From NCBI GenBank assembly GCA_963757335.1, contig CAVWRJ010000004.1, forward strand, positions 206,090 through 270,089: a DNA stretch of 64,000 nt. Direction: 5' to 3'. Positions 61,335-64,000 of the stretch are shown here, one piece after another (the first letter of the stretch is position 1; the number at the start of each line of letters is the position of its first letter). Origin of the DNA: DASQPA01 sp963757335 (GTDB lineage: Bacteria > Acidobacteriota > Thermoanaerobaculia > Multivoradales > UBA5704). The notes under the pieces are model-generated. The model made no database searches. It had not been told where the DNA came from and saw nothing but the letters and a program-made list of their open reading frames with translations. A program made the translations under genes and the position numbers.

Positions 61335-62675
61335 CTAGTCGGCGAGGACCTGATCCTTGGTTTCGATCGCCCAGGGGAGGAGGAGAAGCCCGGCGATAGG
61401 GACGAAGCCGACCCAGAAGAGGGCGGTGAGCGCGCTGGTCAGCGAATTGGCGCCCCGGGCGGCGATGCTCCCCACGAGGATGGGGCCGGCGGCGGCGATC
61501 ACCCGGCCGATGTTGTAGCAGAAGCCGGAGCCGGTGCCCCGCAGCCGGGTGGGGAAGAGCTCCGGCAGGTAGTAGGTGAAGCTCCCGAAGACGCCGAAGA
61601 CCGTGAGGCCGATCAAGAAGTACATGACGAGGCGGGTCTCGGGCCGGAGGTCGAGGCCGAAGGTGGCGAGGATCGCCGCTCCCGAGGCCGCGAAGTAGAT
61701 CGCGAACATCACCTTGCGGCCGAGATACTTGGCGGCCGGGATGGTGAGGAGGGTGCCGATCAGGCCGCCGAGGTTGAAGTAGTTGGTGGCGATCCTCTTC
61801 CACCCCTCGACCAGGGCCAGGGTCGCGGCCCGATCGAGCCCGCGCAGCTGCGCCTCCGACTGGGCGAGGCCGGTCGCCACGACCGGGATGAAGGCGTTGC
61901 AGCTCCACCAGGCGATGAGGGCGACCACCGCCATGAAGAAGCCGGAGATCGTGATGGCTCGAAGCTCGGGGGAGAAGAGCTCGCGAAGGCGGGGCGGCGC
62001 GGCGGCGGCGGCCGCCTTCTGCCAGCGCTCCGGCTCCTTGACGAACATCCGGACGAGGAAGGCCACGGCGGCGGGGATCAGGCCGGAGAGGAAGACATAG
62101 CGCCAGGAGACCTCGGGCGAGGCCTTGAAGTAGTTGCCCGCAATCTGAAAATTGATGAAGGTGGCGAGGAAGATGCCCATGGGGGCCGAGGTGTAGAGGA
62201 GGGCCCCGGCCTCCACCCGCCGTTTCTCCGGCACCACCTCGGCGACCATCGACGCCCCCGCCGCCCATTCGCCGCCGATCCCCAGGCTGGCGACGACCCG
62301 GCAGAGCGCCAGCACCCAGAGGTTGGGGGCGAAAGCGCAGGCCGCGGTGCCGAGAGCGTAGAGCAGCATGGTGAGCATGAGGGTGCGGGTGCGCCCCAGC
62401 CGGTCGGCGACCTGGCCGAAGAGGATGCCGCCGAACGCCCAGCCGAGGAGAAGGATCGAGGTGAGATAACCCGTCCACTCTAGGGTCGCCGCCTTGGCGG
62501 CGGGCGAGCCTATAGTCAGATGGAGGAGGGTGGGGACGCAGTTGGGGGCGACGAAGTTGAACAGCAGGCCGTCGAAGACGTCGAAGCCCCAGCCCAACCA
62601 GGCGGCGAACAGCACCGTCCACTGGTAACCGTTCATGTCGAGCACCCGGCGGCCCGCTGGGGAGGTGACGGTCAT
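61335..62675 (-). CDS. MFS transporter
   Basis: 446 residues, about 12 helices. N-terminal half has GYQWTVLFAAWLGWGFDVFDGLLFNFVAP and the loop 2-3 signature GQVADRLGRTRTLM. The second half has ILVGSIAARG and ends in a charged tail. The family that contains organic-acid and aromatic permeases often starts this way, but the substrate is not deducible. Start at 62675. The upstream 266-base gap to ihfA contains palindromic copy 4 and the ihfA promoter. Confidence 0.92.
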   Translation of the reverse strand: MTVTSPAGRRVLDMNGYQWTVLFAAWLGWGFDVFDGLLFNFVAPNCVPTLLHLTIGSPAAKAATLEWTGYLTSILLLGWAFGGILFGQVADRLGRTRTLMLTMLLYALGTAACAFAPNLWVLALCRVVASLGIGGEWAAGASMVAEVVPEKRRVEAGALLYTSAPMGIFLATFINFQIAGNYFKASPEVSWRYVFLSGLIPAAVAFLVRMFVKEPERWQKAAAAAAPPRLRELFSPELRAITISGFFMAVVALIAWWSCNAFIPVVATGLAQSEAQLRGLDRAATLALVEGWKRIATNYFNLGGLIGTLLTIPAAKYLGRKVMFAIYFAASGAAILATFGLDLRPETRLVMYFLIGLTVFGVFGSFTYYLPELFPTRLRGTGSGFCYNIGRVIAAAGPILVGSIAARGANSLTSALTALFWVGFVPIAGLLLLPWAIETKDQVLAD

Positions 62676-62727
62676 CGGCGGAGAAATATAGCAGCGCGGG
62701 AGGTTTGGGGCGAGGGCATGGCTTCGG

Positions 62728-62820
62728 GGTACTGGGGTCCGTTGGACCCGAGGACCGGCGACTGGCTGCGCGGAACGCCCGAAGGAGTCCGCCCGCAGGG
62801 TTCCAACGGCCCTATACTGC
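62728..62820. repeat. Dispersed palindromic element, copy 4
   Basis: In the divergent gap of the MFS and ihfA genes. Arms GGGGTCCGTTGGACCC and GGGTTCCAACGGCCC pair with small bulges; the outer part GTACTGGGG relates to copy 1 arms. Core in copy 2 orientation (CCGAGGACCGGCGACTGGCTG..GCCCGAAGGAGTCCGCCCGCAGG). Not at a convergent end, so termination alone does not explain the family. Confidence 0.82.
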
Positions 62821-62838
62821 CCTAGGGGACGGGGGCTC

Positions 62839-62868
62839 TTGTCGGAAGCGGGTTTGTTCCCCTATACT
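62839..62868 (+). promoter_or_regulatory. Probable promoter of ihfA
   Basis: TTGTCG (62839-62844), 18-base spacer, TATACT (62863-62868); about 74 bases before the GTG start. Confidence 0.5.
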
Positions 62869-62941
62869 TCAGGCACTACTTCAGCCTTACGGGCTGCATA
62901 GAGTTCGGTGTGAGCGGAGTCCACGGCCCTCGGAGACGACG

Positions 62942-63289
62942 GTGTCGGGAAAGAAAATCATCGAGCCCGCGGACGAGCGCCACGGGCTGACCAAGGCCGA
63001 CCTCGTCGCCGTGGTCTACGATCGCCACGGCGGGATCACCCGCTTCGAGGCGGCGGAGATCGTGGAAGCGATCTTGCAAACGGTGAAGACCAGCCTGCGG
63101 GACGGCCGGACGGTGCGGATCAAGAACTTTGGCACCTTCGAAGTCACCAGCCGGCCCGGCCGAATGGGCATCAATCCAGTGAACGGAGAGAAGATCTTCA
63201 TTCCCCCCCACAAAGGCCTGAGCTTCCGCCCGGCGCGCCGGCTGCGCGACGTCATCCGGCCGGGCCGCTTCGAGGAAGAGTCGAGCTAG
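62942..63289 (+). CDS. ihfA: Integration host factor subunit alpha
   Basis: 115 residues from GTG 62942, with a 15-residue N-terminal extension before the HU/IHF core. LTKADLVAVVYDRHGGITRFEAAEIVEAILQTVKTSLRDGRTVRIKNFGTFEVTSRPGRMGINPVNGEKIFIPPHKGLSFRPARRLRDVI shows the FGTF turn and the beta-arm Pro (NPxxGEKI-type INPVNGEKIFI). Bends DNA in recombination and transcription control. Followed by merR after 1 base; ihfA-merR-tRNA-Pro is a conserved arrangement in several proteobacteria and acidobacteria. Confidence 0.95.
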   Translation: MSGKKIIEPADERHGLTKADLVAVVYDRHGGITRFEAAEIVEAILQTVKTSLRDGRTVRIKNFGTFEVTSRPGRMGINPVNGEKIFIPPHKGLSFRPARRLRDVIRPGRFEEESS

Positions 63290-63290
63290 G

Positions 63291-63908
63291 ATGGCGCCGA
63301 AGGCCCGGGTTCAGAAGCGGCTCTACTACAAGATCGGTGAGGCCTGTAAGGCGCTGGACATCCAGCCCTACGTCCTGCGCTACTGGGAGACCGAGTTCCC
63401 GGCCCTGTCGCCCAACAAGAGCCGCTCGGGGCAGCGGGTCTACAGCGAGAAAGAGATCGGGATCATCCGGCGCATCAAGGAGCTCCTCTACGGAGAGGGC
63501 TACACGATCGCCGGCGCCAAGAAGAAGCTCGAGGGCGAGCTCGCCAGCGGCAGCCTGGGGGGAGCCGATGAGGGGGAAGAGCCGGGACCGGAAGCCGCCG
63601 AGGAGCCGCGCCTCCCAGGCACCGGGGAGACCGTCGCAGCCGAAGCCGGGACGCAAGTCGCGCCGGCCCCACCCGCCCGGTCGGCCCCCAGGGCTCGAAC
63701 CCCGCGCGCGACCACCCTACCGCCCGCGCTTCCCCTCGACGCCACGATCCCGCCCGGGGGAGGGCCCGAGCAGCAGCCCCTCCTGCTTGACACCCATGCC
63801 GCCGAGCGGATAGAAAGCATGCGCAAGGGGATTCGGCAGGCCGTGAACGAAGCGCGCGAGATCCTCGTGCTCCTCGCACCGAAGTCTCCTCCCCGCAGTT
63901 CAGTTTGA
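63291..63908 (+). CDS. MerR-family transcriptional regulator
   Basis: 205 residues. N-terminal winged helix: YKIGEACKALDIQPYVLRYWETEFPAL..RSGQRVYSEKEIGIIRRIKELLYGEGYTIAGAKKKLEGEL (1-80), the MerR signature. The C-terminal 120 residues are Pro/Ala-rich with no effector Cys, so the inducer is unknown. Typical of the merR that follows ihfA, which is probably not a metal sensor. Confidence 0.92.
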   Translation: MAPKARVQKRLYYKIGEACKALDIQPYVLRYWETEFPALSPNKSRSGQRVYSEKEIGIIRRIKELLYGEGYTIAGAKKKLEGELASGSLGGADEGEEPGPEAAEEPRLPGTGETVAAEAGTQVAPAPPARSAPRARTPRATTLPPALPLDATIPPGGGPEQQPLLLDTHAAERIESMRKGIRQAVNEAREILVLLAPKSPPRSSV

Positions 63909-63917
63909 AGGTCCGGT

Positions 63918-63994
63918 CGGGACGTGGCGCAGTCTGGTAGCGTACCTGAATGGGGTTCAGGGGGTCCCGGGTTCAAATCCCGGCGTCCCGACCA
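63918..63994 (+). tRNA. tRNA-Pro, anticodon GGG
   Basis: CGGGACG acceptor, GCGCAGTCTGGTAGCG D-arm, anticodon stem CCTGA-ATGGGGT-TCAGG, GGTTCAAATCC T-loop, CGTCCCG-A-CCA. 77 bases including encoded CCA. Ends 6 bases from the window edge. Confidence 0.96.
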
Positions 63995-64000
63995 ATTTCC

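Overview
The window is a chromosomal segment of a GC-rich, dense genome with outer-membrane-style exports: lipoproteins, beta-barrel-like proteins and signal peptides. The combination of a Pkn-type kinase with TPRs, a zinc-ribbon class III cyclase fused to AAA/TPR, a matrixin-like protease with duplicated C-terminal modules, the DUF4129/DUF4350/MoxR/DUF58/SpoIIM/RDD cluster and ihfA-merR-tRNA-Pro suggests Acidobacteriota (Thermoanaerobaculia-like). That placement is inference from gene content, not from a phylogenetic marker.

Layout. 0-5.6 kb: a hypothetical, an outer-membrane-type protein, threonine aldolase, RidA, hypoxanthine phosphoribosyltransferase and a helical protein. 5.7-15.7 kb: divergent membrane and zinc-finger genes, then a long operon of a polytopic protein, DUF4129, DUF4350, MoxR ATPase, DUF58, SpoIIM-like, RDD and DUF488. 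Several of these are broken by single-base frameshifts although their ATGA/GTGA junctions survive, so sequence error is likely. 15.7-22.4 kb: an accessory island with a 21-bp-period tandem array, a two-gene AAA ATPase/DUF4276 module, a DUF5995-type protein, a proline-rich effector-like protein and a secreted lipase-like protein. It is bounded by direct copies of the 3' end of the flanking flavoprotein gene. 22.4-31.9 kb: flavoprotein, map, type II pantothenate kinase, secreted metalloprotease, tRNA-Leu, RNase R (frameshifted) and Der. 32-37.7 kb: two large signalling proteins. 37.7-45.4 kb: a putative RiPP-like locus made of a small peptide gene with its own promoter, YcaO, TfuA and a lipoprotein, converging on an operon of an asparagine-synthase-like amide synthetase, a radical SAM enzyme and a flavin halogenase-like protein. 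45.4-51.7 kb: exported proteins, a DoxX-like membrane protein, a second 21-bp-period array and a TPR fusion gene. 51.8-59.1 kb: a complete fructose PTS (EI-HPr-IIA fusion, FruK, FruA), with a 1-kb insertion holding a MFS fragment and a MNT/truncated-HEPN pair. 59.2-64 kb: a beta-propeller protein, a MFS transporter, IhfA, MerR and tRNA-Pro.

Four copies of a palindromic intergenic element (about 90-110 bp) lie at 2.8, 5.6, 59.1 and 62.8 kb. They share a conserved core, but each has its own self-complementary arms. Two degenerate tandem arrays, at 15.9 and 49.9 kb, keep a 21-bp period over about 16 units each. These arrays, the repeat family and the YcaO/TfuA locus are the most promising leads for undescribed biology.
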